Positions 45,161 through 54,577 of a stretch of 64,000 bases of DNA are shown here, piece by piece. The notes beneath the pieces are model-generated. The model worked only from the letters and a program-made list of their open reading frames with translations. It was not told the DNA's origin and made no database searches. Position 1 is the stretch's first letter. Every line of letters begins with the position of its first letter. This DNA is from an uncultured Christensenella sp. (GTDB lineage Bacteria; Bacillota; Clostridia; Christensenellales; Borkfalkiaceae), in NCBI GenBank assembly GCA_910579705.1, contig CAJTUI010000001.1, forward strand, positions 1 to 64,000, read 5' to 3'. The position numbers and the translations under genes are program-made.

Positions 45161-45914
45161 ATGTATTATAACCCGAATAATCCGCGTTGATTAACCCGTC
45201 TTCGCCGCCCACGCGGTAACCTCTTATTACCCCGCACAGTTTCTGCCTGTCGTTAAGCTTGCAGAATTCGGAATATACGGCGGCAATCTTTTCGTCCGTG
45301 CCGTCCGTATAATCGTCGATTAAAATTTCTATTCCGCACCTGAGTTTGAAAACAAGTTTGTCGGAATATCCTTCAACGTCTTCTCTGGTATCAAGTTTAA
45401 TAGTCGTCACAATCGAACGCAGACACCCGAACTCGGTCTTGAAAACTCCCGCTATCGCGGCGATATTTTCGGTCTGCCCCTCGGAGATACCGAGAATTTC
45501 TATATTGGGCGACAAATCGTTTATATTTGCGTTTTCCGTACTCTTTCTCAAAAATTTACCGTTACTGTCGTAAAGCCTGTATCCGCCCTCAACCGCCAGC
45601 GCGAACGTTTCCACCCGCTCGCTCAATGTGACGTTGATAGTGCAGGGGAAAATCTTTTCGAATTTGGAAAGCGTGTAATTGCTGTCCTTTACGACCTTGG
45701 CAACGTCCTCCTCGCTTACGAAAAGAATGCTTTCGCCCTTGAAAACGCTCAGCGTGTACTTCGCCTCTTTCAGGTCGTCCGTGTAATCCTCCGCATAGGT
45801 AATAAGATTTACGTTAATGTTTTTAACCGCGTAAATCATTCCTATGCTGATAACCACGGCCGCGAAAAGCACAAGCCCCAGTATCATAGCGATAAATTTT
45901 CTTAAGTACTTCAT
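45159..45914 (-). CDS. ftsQ: Cell division protein FtsQ/DivIB
   Basis: 251 residues. A short cytosolic N-terminus (KYLRK), one membrane helix (about 7-30), then an extracytoplasmic POTRA domain (TLSVFKGESILFVSEEDV) and a beta domain (RVETFALAVEGGYRLYDSNG). It bridges FtsL and the septal synthase. Sequence conservation is low, so the call relies on layout and on its place after murA and before ftsA. Confidence 0.88.
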   Translation of the reverse strand: MKYLRKFIAMILGLVLFAAVVISIGMIYAVKNINVNLITYAEDYTDDLKEAKYTLSVFKGESILFVSEEDVAKVVKDSNYTLSKFEKIFPCTINVTLSERVETFALAVEGGYRLYDSNGKFLRKSTENANINDLSPNIEILGISEGQTENIAAIAGVFKTEFGCLRSIVTTIKLDTREDVEGYSDKLVFKLRCGIEILIDDYTDGTDEKIAAVYSEFCKLNDRQKLCGVIRGYRVGGEDGLINADYSGYNT

Positions 45915-45919
45915 AAATT

Positions 45920-47176
45920 CTAAACGGTGACCCTGACGATATCCGCCCCCAGTCCGGCAAGCTTCTGCTCGAAAGAGCCGTACCCCCTGTCTATATGGGA
46001 AATATCCAAAACCTCGCTTCTGCCGTCCGCGGCAAGTCCCGCAAGCACCAGCGCCGCGCCGCCGCGCAAATCGTGCGCCATAACCGTCGCGCCCTTATAC
46101 CGCTCCACTCCGCGCACAAACGCGTTCCTGCCGATAACGGTCATATCCGCGCCCATCTTCCTCAGCTCGGGCACGTACTTAAACCGCGTTTCGAAAAGAT
46201 TTTCCGTTATAATCGAGTGCCCGCCGCAAATACCGCAAAGCGCGGTATACTGCGCCTGTAAATCAGTGGGGAACCCCGGATACGGCTGTGTTTCGATAGA
46301 TTTTACCGACGCGAGTCTTTTGTGATTTTCCAGTAATATTTTATCATTATCGATATGTATTTTGCAACCGTTTTCGTTAAGTTTATGTATTAAAGAGCTT
46401 ATATTTTCGGGTTTGACCCCCTCGGCCAGCACCTCGCCGCCGCACATTGCCGCGGCAATCAGAAAGGTCCCCGCCTCTATCCTGTCGGGAAGGGGCTGGT
46501 ATTCGCAACCGCCGAGCTTGTCGACGCCTTTGATTTTCACCGTGCCGCTGCCCGCGCCCGAAACCTTCGCGCCTATGCTGTTTAAAAAATTCTGCAAATC
46601 TTCTATCTCGGGTTCGCGCGCCGCGTTGGTTATCACAGTGGTTCCCTCCGCCTTGACCGCGGCAAGCATTATGTTTTCCGTCGCGCCAACGCTCGGGCAA
46701 TCGAGAACTATTTCGTTACCGCGCAACCTGTCGCTCTTACAGAGTATGTATCCGTTCTTTTCGGTTATCTCCACGCCCAGCCGTTTAAGCCCCGTGAGAT
46801 GCAAATCCACAGGCCGCAAGCCGATATCGCAGCCGCCGGGATAGGCTATTTTCGCGGAGCGGAACCGCGAAATGACCGAACCCAGCAAAAAAACCGAAGA
46901 GCGTAGCTCGTGAGCGAGTACGCTTGGTATTTCGAAACAGTCCGCATTCGAACTGTCAATTATCAAATCGTTGTGTTCATAAACCGCACGGCACCCCAGA
47001 CAAGTGAGGATTTTTACCATATTCCGCACGTCCGATATATTCGGAACGTTTAAAATTTTTACCTTTCCGTCGGTTAATACCGCCGCGGCAAGTATAGGCA
47101 ACACCGAGTTCTTAGCCGACTGAATACCGACGCTGCCGTATAGCTTGTTTCCTCCGTTTATAATGTATTTATCCAT
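45920..47176 (-). CDS. murA: UDP-N-acetylglucosamine 1-carboxyvinyltransferase
   Basis: 418 residues, normal. It transfers enolpyruvate from PEP to UDP-GlcNAc, the first committed step of peptidoglycan synthesis. The Lys-Asn pair is in QSAKNSVLP, the catalytic cysteine in YPGGCDIGLRPVDLH, so it should be fosfomycin-sensitive in principle. GGAG lies just upstream of the ATG. It occupies the place between ftsW and ftsQ where murG and murB usually sit. Confidence 0.97.
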   Translation of the reverse strand: MDKYIINGGNKLYGSVGIQSAKNSVLPILAAAVLTDGKVKILNVPNISDVRNMVKILTCLGCRAVYEHNDLIIDSSNADCFEIPSVLAHELRSSVFLLGSVISRFRSAKIAYPGGCDIGLRPVDLHLTGLKRLGVEITEKNGYILCKSDRLRGNEIVLDCPSVGATENIMLAAVKAEGTTVITNAAREPEIEDLQNFLNSIGAKVSGAGSGTVKIKGVDKLGGCEYQPLPDRIEAGTFLIAAAMCGGEVLAEGVKPENISSLIHKLNENGCKIHIDNDKILLENHKRLASVKSIETQPYPGFPTDLQAQYTALCGICGGHSIITENLFETRFKYVPELRKMGADMTVIGRNAFVRGVERYKGATVMAHDLRGGAALVLAGLAADGRSEVLDISHIDRGYGSFEQKLAGLGADIVRVTV

Positions 47177-47232
47177 ATTAACTCCGAGTATGTAAAATAT
47201 ACTCCATTATATGGATTACGCGATATTATTTG

Positions 47233-48333
47233 TTAATCCTGCCGCGACACGTTGTACAGCACCCCCATTGACGCCATAGTAATTATAAGCGACGTGTTGC
47301 CGCTGCTTATAAGCGGAAGCGGCAACCCCGTGGGCGGTATCGCGCCGCTTACGACCAGAACGTTTATGACGACCTGTATGCCGTAGACCATCGTAAAGCC
47401 CGCGGCAAGCAGGAAACCGAACCTGTCTTTACAGTTTTTCGCGATTGCAAAGCCGCGATATATAATAAATCCGCAACACAGAAAAAATATTACAAGCCCG
47501 AAAAAGCCCAGCTCCTCGCCGATAATGGACAGAATGAAATCGCTTTCCGCAAAAGGCAGAAACCTGTATTTCTGCGTGGAGTTGAAAAGCCCCGTCCCGA
47601 AAAGCCCGCCGTTGCCGAGCGCGTACAGCGACTGTATGAGCTGATACCCCTCGTCTTTTGGCGACGACCACGGGTCGAGAAAGGCGCTGAGCCTTTGCAG
47701 ACGGTAAGGTTCCAAAATAATGAGCACGGGCACGGCCACGATAAACGGAATAAGAATGACCGCAAACGTTTTGAGTTTCGTTCCGCTGAGGAATATAAGC
47801 CCCAGCATCAACAGCCCGACGCACATTGTGATTGACATATTCGGTTCGATAATTATGAGCACGCAGAACGCTATCCCCACAGCAAGCACGGGCAGAACGC
47901 CCTTCACCGTTTTCACCCGTTCGTGATTGAGCGAGAAATATGCCGCGGTGAATAGCGCGAACGCGTATTTTGCGATTTCGGAAGGCTGTATCGTAAACGC
48001 GCCGAAACCTATCCACCTCGTCGCGCCGTAATTGGTAATTCCCACGCCCGGCACAAACACAAGCGCGAGCAACACCGCGGCAATCGCAATTGCGGGATAC
48101 CTGAATTTTATGAGTTTTTTATACGGCAGAAAACACGCGCCTATCATAGCGGCCGTGCCTAAAACCACGCCGATAAGCTGTTTTTTTACGAAATACAGAC
48201 TGTCGCCGAACTGAACCTGAGCAGTGTACGAACTTGCGGAAAAAATCATAAGACAGCCGAAACAGGACATTAAAAAAACGCATATTAAAAGCGGGATATC
48301 TCCCGCTCCTTTTTTACTCTTCAAAAACTTCAT
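47233..48333 (-). CDS. ftsW: SEDS peptidoglycan polymerase FtsW
   Basis: 366 residues with about ten membrane helices. It polymerises lipid II at the septum with its partner PBP2, encoded in the same cluster. SEDS blocks are visible: FSASSYTAQ, GATRWIGFGAFTIQPSEIAK and GLPLPLISSGNTSLI. The start overlaps the murD end by 20 bases and has GGAAGG upstream. RodA would be the alternative, but context favours FtsW. Confidence 0.94.
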   Translation of the reverse strand: MKFLKSKKGAGDIPLLICVFLMSCFGCLMIFSASSYTAQVQFGDSLYFVKKQLIGVVLGTAAMIGACFLPYKKLIKFRYPAIAIAAVLLALVFVPGVGITNYGATRWIGFGAFTIQPSEIAKYAFALFTAAYFSLNHERVKTVKGVLPVLAVGIAFCVLIIIEPNMSITMCVGLLMLGLIFLSGTKLKTFAVILIPFIVAVPVLIILEPYRLQRLSAFLDPWSSPKDEGYQLIQSLYALGNGGLFGTGLFNSTQKYRFLPFAESDFILSIIGEELGFFGLVIFFLCCGFIIYRGFAIAKNCKDRFGFLLAAGFTMVYGIQVVINVLVVSGAIPPTGLPLPLISSGNTSLIITMASMGVLYNVSRQD

Positions 48334-49672
48334 TTATACCTTCCACAAGTTTTTTGAACGCGTCGCCGCGCTCTTCATAATTGGAAAAGCTGTCGAAGCT
48401 TGAACTTGCGGGACTTAACAGAACGCTCTGTCCGGGTTTTGCAATAAACTGCGCAAGTTTCACCGCCGTTCCGAACTCCTCGCAAAGCGAAAAACCCGAA
48501 TACCCCGTCTTTATCGCCGCGTTGAGAAGTTTGAACCTGTTTTCGCCGTAAAACACAGCGTGGCACACCCTGCTCTCTTTAAGCGTATTGAAAAGCGGAG
48601 TATATTCGTATCCCTTGTCTTTACCGCCGAGCAATATTACAGTGGGCTGGGACATTGCCTGGACGGCCTTTATGGTCGCGTCCACGTTGGTGCCCTTGCT
48701 GTCGTTCACATACGTTACGCCGTTTACCGTGCGAACTATCTCTATCCTGTGCCTGATGCCCTTGAACGCGCATATGGCCTCCGCCGTTTTGGTTTTGTCA
48801 AGTCCGAGAACGTGCGCCGCGGCCACGCACGCAAGCGCGTTGTACACGTTGTGCACGCCGCCGAGCGTCATATCGTTTATATCGAAATATTTTTCGCCGC
48901 CGAGGTATATCCCGCCGTTTTCGAAGTACGCGCCGTCTATTCTTTCCCTGAGCGAGAAATAAACAATCTTCGCCTTAGTCGACTGCGCGAAACCCCTGAC
49001 CACTTCGTCGTCATAGTTCAAAACCGCATACTCGCTTTCGCGCAGGTTCCTCAAAATTTTGCTTTTGAGAAATATGTAATTCTCCATATTGTAATGGCGG
49101 TTCAAATGGTCTTCGGTTATGTTTGTGATAACGGCGATATGCGGGCGAAGACTGGACAGCGTTTCGAGCTGAAAAGAAGATATTTCAATAACCGCATAGT
49201 CGTCGAAACCGAGATTGCCGACCTCGCCGACAAGCGGATTGCCGATATTGCCGCAGGCTACGCTCTTGTTTCCGCAATGTTCCAGCACGGAATTGAGCAT
49301 AGAAACCGTAGTGGTTTTTCCGTTCGTTCCGGTAACCGCAACCGCCGTCGCCCTGAGATACAGCGCGCCAAGCTCCTCTTCGCCTATGATTGCCTTGTTC
49401 TGTTTCCTGAACGCCACGGGCAGAGGATTGTCGATAGGTATACCGGGGCTCACGACAAGCACGTCGCAGACGTTCGTTGCCTCCACATACCTTTCCGCGG
49501 TGACGATATGCGCGCCGAGTTCGGCAAGCCCGTTCATAACCGTAGAAATATTCTCGCTCACCACGTCGTCGTAGACGTAGACCTCCGCGCCGCGCTCGAT
49601 AAGAAACCGCGCCGCGCTTTCTCCCGATTTAGACATACCGGCAACCATAAACTTCTGATTTTTAAAATACAT
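48314..49672 (-). CDS. murD: UDP-N-acetylmuramoylalanine-D-glutamate ligase
   Basis: 452 residues. It adds D-glutamate, which is made by MurI encoded in this cluster, to UDP-MurNAc-L-Ala. It shows the Rossmann N-terminus (FMVAGMSKSGESAARFL), the ATP loop VTGTNGKTTTVSML, NITEDHLNRH and the C-terminal domain (LSPASSSFDSFSNYEERG). GAGG lies just upstream of the ATG. mraY lies 6 bases upstream. Confidence 0.97.
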   Translation of the reverse strand: MYFKNQKFMVAGMSKSGESAARFLIERGAEVYVYDDVVSENISTVMNGLAELGAHIVTAERYVEATNVCDVLVVSPGIPIDNPLPVAFRKQNKAIIGEEELGALYLRATAVAVTGTNGKTTTVSMLNSVLEHCGNKSVACGNIGNPLVGEVGNLGFDDYAVIEISSFQLETLSSLRPHIAVITNITEDHLNRHYNMENYIFLKSKILRNLRESEYAVLNYDDEVVRGFAQSTKAKIVYFSLRERIDGAYFENGGIYLGGEKYFDINDMTLGGVHNVYNALACVAAAHVLGLDKTKTAEAICAFKGIRHRIEIVRTVNGVTYVNDSKGTNVDATIKAVQAMSQPTVILLGGKDKGYEYTPLFNTLKESRVCHAVFYGENRFKLLNAAIKTGYSGFSLCEEFGTAVKLAQFIAKPGQSVLLSPASSSFDSFSNYEERGDAFKKLVEGINEVFEE

Positions 49673-49678
49673 TTTTCC

Positions 49679-50623
49679 TCACACAAACATCAGACATATT
49701 ATTCCGACAAGCGCGGTTACGGCTACGTATGCGTAAGTGATTTTGCATTCCGTATACCCCTTCATCTGGAAATGGTGATGAAGCGGCGCCATTAAAAATA
49801 TCCTGCGCCTTGTCCGTTTATAATATATTACCTGAGCTATGACGGATATTCCGGAAATCACAAACATTATGCCGAGAATGGGGATATACAGCGAGTTGCC
49901 CGAAAAAACCGACAGGCAGGTTATGAACCCGCCCAGAGAGAGCGAACCCGTGTCGCCCATAAATATACAGGCCTTGTTTACGTTGAAAATCAAAAAAGCG
50001 GCAAGCGCGCCCACGCCGACAAAACACAGCGGCGAATAGTTCACGTTCTGCAAATATAGCATAATGCCCAGCACGAAAAGATAGGCGCAGCTTGTCCCTC
50101 CCGCAAGCCCGTCCAGCCCGTCGGTCAGATTTACGCAGTTTACCGTGGCCAGAAAAATAAAAATAACGAGCGGGATTATTCCCCAGCCGATATAAACGCT
50201 TGTCCCGCCCGCGAACGGAACGTTGAGATAAAAACAGTCGTTGAGGTAACAATATACCGCGGCTATCAGCGCTATGGCGAACTGAAACAATATCTTCTGA
50301 TAGGGTTTCAACCCCTCGTTTTCCTTGCGGTAAATTTTAAGAAAGTCGTCCAAAAACCCGACGATAGCAAAACCGCCGGTGACCGCAAGCGTTAAATTGA
50401 CTTTCCCGTCGCCTATCCCGAAAAAGCACAGCCCCACGATTATAATCGCGGCAATAAAGGCAAGCCCGCCCATAGTCGGCGTGCCGCCCTTGCTTTTATG
50501 TTCTTTAACGTAGCCCAAAATGTACTGCCCCGCTTTGAGCCTTCTAAGTAGCGGCAGTATAATCAGAAGTAAAACAAAAGACGCGCCGAACGAGGCAAGT
50601 ATCGCATAAAAATAAGTGTTCAT
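49679..50623 (-). CDS. mraY: Phospho-N-acetylmuramoyl-pentapeptide transferase
   Basis: 314 residues with about ten membrane helices. It moves phospho-MurNAc-pentapeptide onto undecaprenyl phosphate to form lipid I. Family motifs are KGGTPTMGG, FLDDFLKI, NLTDGLDGLA and APLHHHFQ. It overlaps the murE stop by one base. Confidence 0.97.
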   Translation of the reverse strand: MNTYFYAILASFGASFVLLLIILPLLRRLKAGQYILGYVKEHKSKGGTPTMGGLAFIAAIIIVGLCFFGIGDGKVNLTLAVTGGFAIVGFLDDFLKIYRKENEGLKPYQKILFQFAIALIAAVYCYLNDCFYLNVPFAGGTSVYIGWGIIPLVIFIFLATVNCVNLTDGLDGLAGGTSCAYLFVLGIMLYLQNVNYSPLCFVGVGALAAFLIFNVNKACIFMGDTGSLSLGGFITCLSVFSGNSLYIPILGIMFVISGISVIAQVIYYKRTRRRIFLMAPLHHHFQMKGYTECKITYAYVAVTALVGIICLMFV

Positions 50624-52065
50624 TACTGTAAGCCGATAATACTCTGTATAACCGTTTTGTCGTTATAGCTGTGTTTTATGCCCATAATCTCCTGATAATA
50701 TTCCCCGCCCTTTCCCGCGACGAGCAGAATATCGTCGGGCTCCAAAAGATTAACGGCGTATTCCGTGGCCGTTTCGCGCTCGGTTACCGTGACGTAGTTC
50801 TTGCCCGAGTTCTTTATCCCCTCTTCGATTTCCGAAATTATATCGAACGGGTCCTCGTAGCGCGGATTGTCGGAGGTAATTATGCTGAAATCGGCATATC
50901 TGGACGCAACCTCGCCCATAAGCGGCCGCTTTGTCCTGTCCCTGTTTCCGCCGCAACCGAAAAGACAGTAAAGTTTTCCTCGGCACAGTTTTTTAAGCGC
51001 CTGCAACGACTTTTCCAGCCCGTCGGGCGTGTGCGCAAAATCGACGAATATGTCAGCGCCGTTATAGTGCGCAACGTGTTCGAGCCTGCCCTCCACCTTT
51101 TTCAGACTGTTTAAACCCTTTGCAATCGCCTCCGTGCTTATCCCAAGAAGTTTTGCGCACGCCGCCGCGGCCATAGCGTTGTAAACGTTATGCAGAGCGG
51201 GCACGTTTACGTTCATTTCGTAAAGCTCGTCGAAAAGGTTAATAACAAACGACGAACCGTTGATTTTCTCGGAAATATCTATAGCGAAAACGTCCGCGGG
51301 GTTTTTCAGCCCGTAGCTTATCGCGGCGGGAATCATATCTATAATCTGTCTGCCGAGTTTGTCGTCCGAATTGACAACGGCGTTTTTGCATCTTCCGTCC
51401 TTGAAAAGAAGTTTCTTGCACTCCGAATAATCGCGCATATTCCCGAAAAAGTCGAGATGGTCCTGAGTGCAGTTCGTGAATATCCCCGCCTCGAATTTTA
51501 TCCCGTCAATCTTGTTGAAATGCAACGCGTGCGCGGAAACCTCCATAAACACGTACTCAACGCCGCATTCCGCCATATCCGCAAGTATGGAATGCAGAAA
51601 AATCGGGTCGGGCGTGGTCAGGTCGGGTGAAACGAATTTATCCGCGTAGCTTATTCCCAGCGTGCCGATAACGCCCGCGCTTTTACCCGCGGCGGAGAAT
51701 ATGCTTTCCAGCATATACGTAGTTGTGGTCTTGCCGTTCGTTCCCGTGACGCCGACCATCTTGAAATTTCTGTCGGCGTAACCGTAATACGCCCTCGCGA
51801 CAACGGCGACGGCGCTCCTGCCGTCCTTGACTATTATCTGCGCCCCGCCGCAACCCAGCTTTCTTTCGCATATAATAGCCGCCGCGCCCGACTTTACCGC
51901 ATCTTCTGCGAAATCGTGGGAGTCGAACTTCTCGCCCTTGTAACAGAAAAACAAATCGCCTTCCCGAACCTTCTGGCTGTCGGTGCAAAGCCCGCTTATT
52001 TCAGTATCTTTATCGCCGTAAAACTCGGCGTAGTCCAGTTTATCCAGTAATTCAGCTAGTTTCAT
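50623..52065 (-). CDS. murE: UDP-MurNAc-tripeptide synthetase, meso-diaminopimelate type
   Basis: 480 residues. It adds the third stem residue. The ATP loop is VTGTNGKTTTTYMLE, with NCTQDHLDFF and the C-terminal domain. The specificity motif reads DNPR (SDNPRYEDP), typical of enzymes that add meso-diaminopimelate rather than lysine. This ties to the DapF-like domain fused to CarB elsewhere in the window. AGGAG lies just upstream of the ATG. Confidence 0.96.
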   Translation of the reverse strand: MKLAELLDKLDYAEFYGDKDTEISGLCTDSQKVREGDLFFCYKGEKFDSHDFAEDAVKSGAAAIICERKLGCGGAQIIVKDGRSAVAVVARAYYGYADRNFKMVGVTGTNGKTTTTYMLESIFSAAGKSAGVIGTLGISYADKFVSPDLTTPDPIFLHSILADMAECGVEYVFMEVSAHALHFNKIDGIKFEAGIFTNCTQDHLDFFGNMRDYSECKKLLFKDGRCKNAVVNSDDKLGRQIIDMIPAAISYGLKNPADVFAIDISEKINGSSFVINLFDELYEMNVNVPALHNVYNAMAAAACAKLLGISTEAIAKGLNSLKKVEGRLEHVAHYNGADIFVDFAHTPDGLEKSLQALKKLCRGKLYCLFGCGGNRDRTKRPLMGEVASRYADFSIITSDNPRYEDPFDIISEIEEGIKNSGKNYVTVTERETATEYAVNLLEPDDILLVAGKGGEYYQEIMGIKHSYNDKTVIQSIIGLQ

Positions 52066-52073
52066 TTTTGCTC

Positions 52074-53819
52074 CTAATTGTACGGCTGTATGTTTTTAAT
52101 GCTAATTATATCCTCGAAAATTTCTTTCGCGACGGGCGCGGCGACCGCGCTGCCGTAATACGTTCCCTGCGGTTCGTCCACGATAATAAGCGCGAGATAC
52201 TCGGGCTTATCCGCGGGGAAAAATCCGACGAACGAAGATACGTACTTTCCAGAAGCAACGTGTCCGTCCTCGTATTTCTGCGCCGTTCCGGTCTTACCGC
52301 CGACCTTATACCCCTCTATATACGCCTTTTTACCGCTGCCCTCTGTCACAACCCCTTCGAGCATAGCGGCAAGCGTGCGCGACGCCTTTTCGCTTACGGG
52401 CTTGTATTTGAGAACGGGATTGTATTTCTGGGTTTTACCGTTCGACAGCGTTACCGACTTCAATAAATGCGGCGTATAATAATTCCCGCCGTTCACCGCG
52501 GCCGCGGCGGCGCAGGCAAGCTGTATGCCCGTTACGGCAACAGTCTGACCGAAACCTATTCTCGCAAGGTCGCAATCGCGCACGAGCGCCTGAGGCACAA
52601 GCATACCCAAAGCCTCGCCGCTGAAATCCAGCCCCGTAACGTTGCCGAACCCGAACGAGTTGAGATAGTCGTAAAATGTGTCCTTGCCCAAAGACAGGGC
52701 AATGTCCGTAAAACAGGGGTTGCAGCTGTTGTTAAGCGCCTCGGCAAGAGTCTGGTTGGAATGTTTTCCGTTGGAATGGTCGGACCAGCATTTTATTTTT
52801 GTGCTGTCGACGGTGCGCGTTCTGCTGCCGTTGAATATGTACGAATTTGAAAACGCCTTCGAGTTGCCGCGCAAATGCTCTTCTATGTTGGCGGCGGCAG
52901 TTACTATCTTGAAAGTCGAACCAGGTTCGTAAATGTCGCAGACCACGCTGTTTCGCGACAGCGCGTTCAGCGTTTCCATATCGTCGCGGGGAACGTCGTT
53001 CAAATCGTACGAAGGATAGTTCACCATTGCCAGAACGTCGAAGTTGGACGGGTTTAAAACTATACAGGAAACAGACTTTGCGCCGCTGGAAACGTACGCC
53101 CTGCGCATAGCCTCCTCCGCGGCAAGCTGAATGTCTATGTCGATTGTCAGGCTTATCTTGTCCCCGCTCTTCGCCTCGCTGTAAACCACGACGGGGTTTT
53201 CGGTTTCTATACCGACAATATCCGTGGTGTAGCTTATTTCCCCGTTTGTCCCGCTTAAAATATTGTTGTAATACTTTTCAAGCCCCGAAAGCCCCGAACC
53301 GTCGTTCGCGGTAAAGCCGAGCACCTGACAAAGCGCGTCGTTATAGGTATATTGGCGGGTATTGTCCCTCGAATAATAGACCCCGGGCAGGCTGTAAGAA
53401 ACAAGCTTTTCCACGCTTTCTTTCGACACCTGTCTTGCAACCGTTATTTCCGAAACCTTGCCGCCGTTTATTTTTTCCAGCACGGCCTGTGGGTCTACGG
53501 AAAACAGACCGCTTAGAACGGTCGCGGTATATTCGGCGTTTTCGACCGCGTTGGGGCGTAGAAAAACGCTGTAAGTCGTGATATTGCCCGCAAGTATCTC
53601 GCCGTTCGCGTCCGTTATCAGCCCGCGCGAGGCAATCACGGGGATTTCCCTGTTCCACTGGTCGGTGGCCTTATATTTGAGCTCCCTGCCCCACACCAGC
53701 TGAACGTAAAACAACCGCGCGAAAATCAGACAAAAAATTAAGGCTATTGCCAATCCAATTGACAATAACCTCTTTTGTAAAACCGTTATCGAAAAACCCG
53801 ATTTATTAATTTTTAAAAT
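52074..53819 (-). CDS. Class B penicillin-binding protein (FtsI/SpoVD-like, PBP2)
   Basis: The septal transpeptidase paired with FtsW. Numbered from the start proposed here: membrane helix about 26-45, pedestal domain 60-220, and transpeptidase with Ser301-x-x-Lys304 (STFK), Ser364-Cys-Asn366 and Lys508-Thr-Gly. No PASTA domain. The only standard start is TTG at 53765, which cuts off the basic residues before the membrane helix. The upstream frame reads SITVLQKRLL, resembling the SpoVD N-terminus (VTVRKRLL), so translation probably starts further up. AAGGAG (53829-53834) lies 9 bases before an ATT codon at 53817-53819, which I propose as the start (581 aa). A 563-residue form from the TTG is the conservative alternative. 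Confidence 0.88.
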   Translation of the reverse strand: MLKINKSGFSITVLQKRLLSIGLAIALIFCLIFARLFYVQLVWGRELKYKATDQWNREIPVIASRGLITDANGEILAGNITTYSVFLRPNAVENAEYTATVLSGLFSVDPQAVLEKINGGKVSEITVARQVSKESVEKLVSYSLPGVYYSRDNTRQYTYNDALCQVLGFTANDGSGLSGLEKYYNNILSGTNGEISYTTDIVGIETENPVVVYSEAKSGDKISLTIDIDIQLAAEEAMRRAYVSSGAKSVSCIVLNPSNFDVLAMVNYPSYDLNDVPRDDMETLNALSRNSVVCDIYEPGSTFKIVTAAANIEEHLRGNSKAFSNSYIFNGSRTRTVDSTKIKCWSDHSNGKHSNQTLAEALNNSCNPCFTDIALSLGKDTFYDYLNSFGFGNVTGLDFSGEALGMLVPQALVRDCDLARIGFGQTVAVTGIQLACAAAAAVNGGNYYTPHLLKSVTLSNGKTQKYNPVLKYKPVSEKASRTLAAMLEGVVTEGSGKKAYIEGYKVGGKTGTAQKYEDGHVASGKYVSSFVGFFPADKPEYLALIIVDEPQGTYYGSAVAAPVAKEIFEDIISIKNIQPYN

Positions 53820-53841
53820 TTCTGTAATCTCCTTGAACGGA

Positions 53842-54552
53842 TTATTTAAGCACCATACCGTGGCTGTACGCGAACTTGCTTACAATCTCAAACAGATTCG
53901 CGTCGTTCATATAAGCGTCTTTCTCCGCCTGAGCCCGCATAAACGCCTCTTTCGCAGTGCCGAGATTGTACTGCAACGAGCTAACTTCGCCGCTCAGTCC
54001 CGAAATAATGGCGGAATTTACTATTATAAGCGTAAACAGAGCTATAATGACCGTCAACGCGACCGCGATAAAGATTTTGTCCCTCTTGTTGAGCCCCGCC
54101 CTTTTCGCTTTCGCGCTCGTCTTGATTTTACCCTCTTCGACTACGGACGCGGCGCCTGCCGTCTTGTACTGGATAGTCGTCTGAGTGGGGCGCAAGTCCT
54201 CGTTTTCCTCTTCGTCCGTCTGCGCCTCTGCGTATTCCGCTTTCCTGTTGACAATGCTGTCGGCGCGGAATATGTCGGCATCGGCGCGAGCATTTTCAAC
54301 GAGATACAAACTATCCGCCCTCGTTTCCGTAACGGGCGCGGCGAAAAGTTCCGGCGCGCGTGCGGCGGGAATTTCTTTATTTATTATATCCCTCAAAGTG
54401 CTTTCGGGATTTATGAGCTTGGCATAGTTAGAACTTATGCGCGAATTGTGCCTGTCTTCCGCGGACATTAAATTTTCGCGCGACGTTTCCCTCGCATAAG
54501 CGTTCTCATCAGTATCAACTTTTCTTTCCAATACGGGCGCTGCGACTGCCAT
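53842..54552 (-). CDS. FtsL-like division protein with long cytosolic N-terminus
   Basis: 236 residues. Residues 1-155 are hydrophilic, Ala/Glu-rich and probably disordered; 159-181 is a membrane helix; about 185-215 is a short coiled coil (ISGLSGEVSSLQYNLGTAKEAF), ending LFEIVSKFAYSHGMVLK, as in FtsL/DivIC proteins. It lies between rsmH and the septal PBP, the standard ftsL position. FtsL is normally about 100-120 residues, so the N-terminal extension is the odd part. GGAG lies upstream of the ATG. Sequence identity is too low to be certain. Confidence 0.75.
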   Translation of the reverse strand: MAVAAPVLERKVDTDENAYARETSRENLMSAEDRHNSRISSNYAKLINPESTLRDIINKEIPAARAPELFAAPVTETRADSLYLVENARADADIFRADSIVNRKAEYAEAQTDEEENEDLRPTQTTIQYKTAGAASVVEEGKIKTSAKAKRAGLNKRDKIFIAVALTVIIALFTLIIVNSAIISGLSGEVSSLQYNLGTAKEAFMRAQAEKDAYMNDANLFEIVSKFAYSHGMVLK

Positions 54553-54577
54553 AACCTTTCTCCTTATCGCATCTCTC

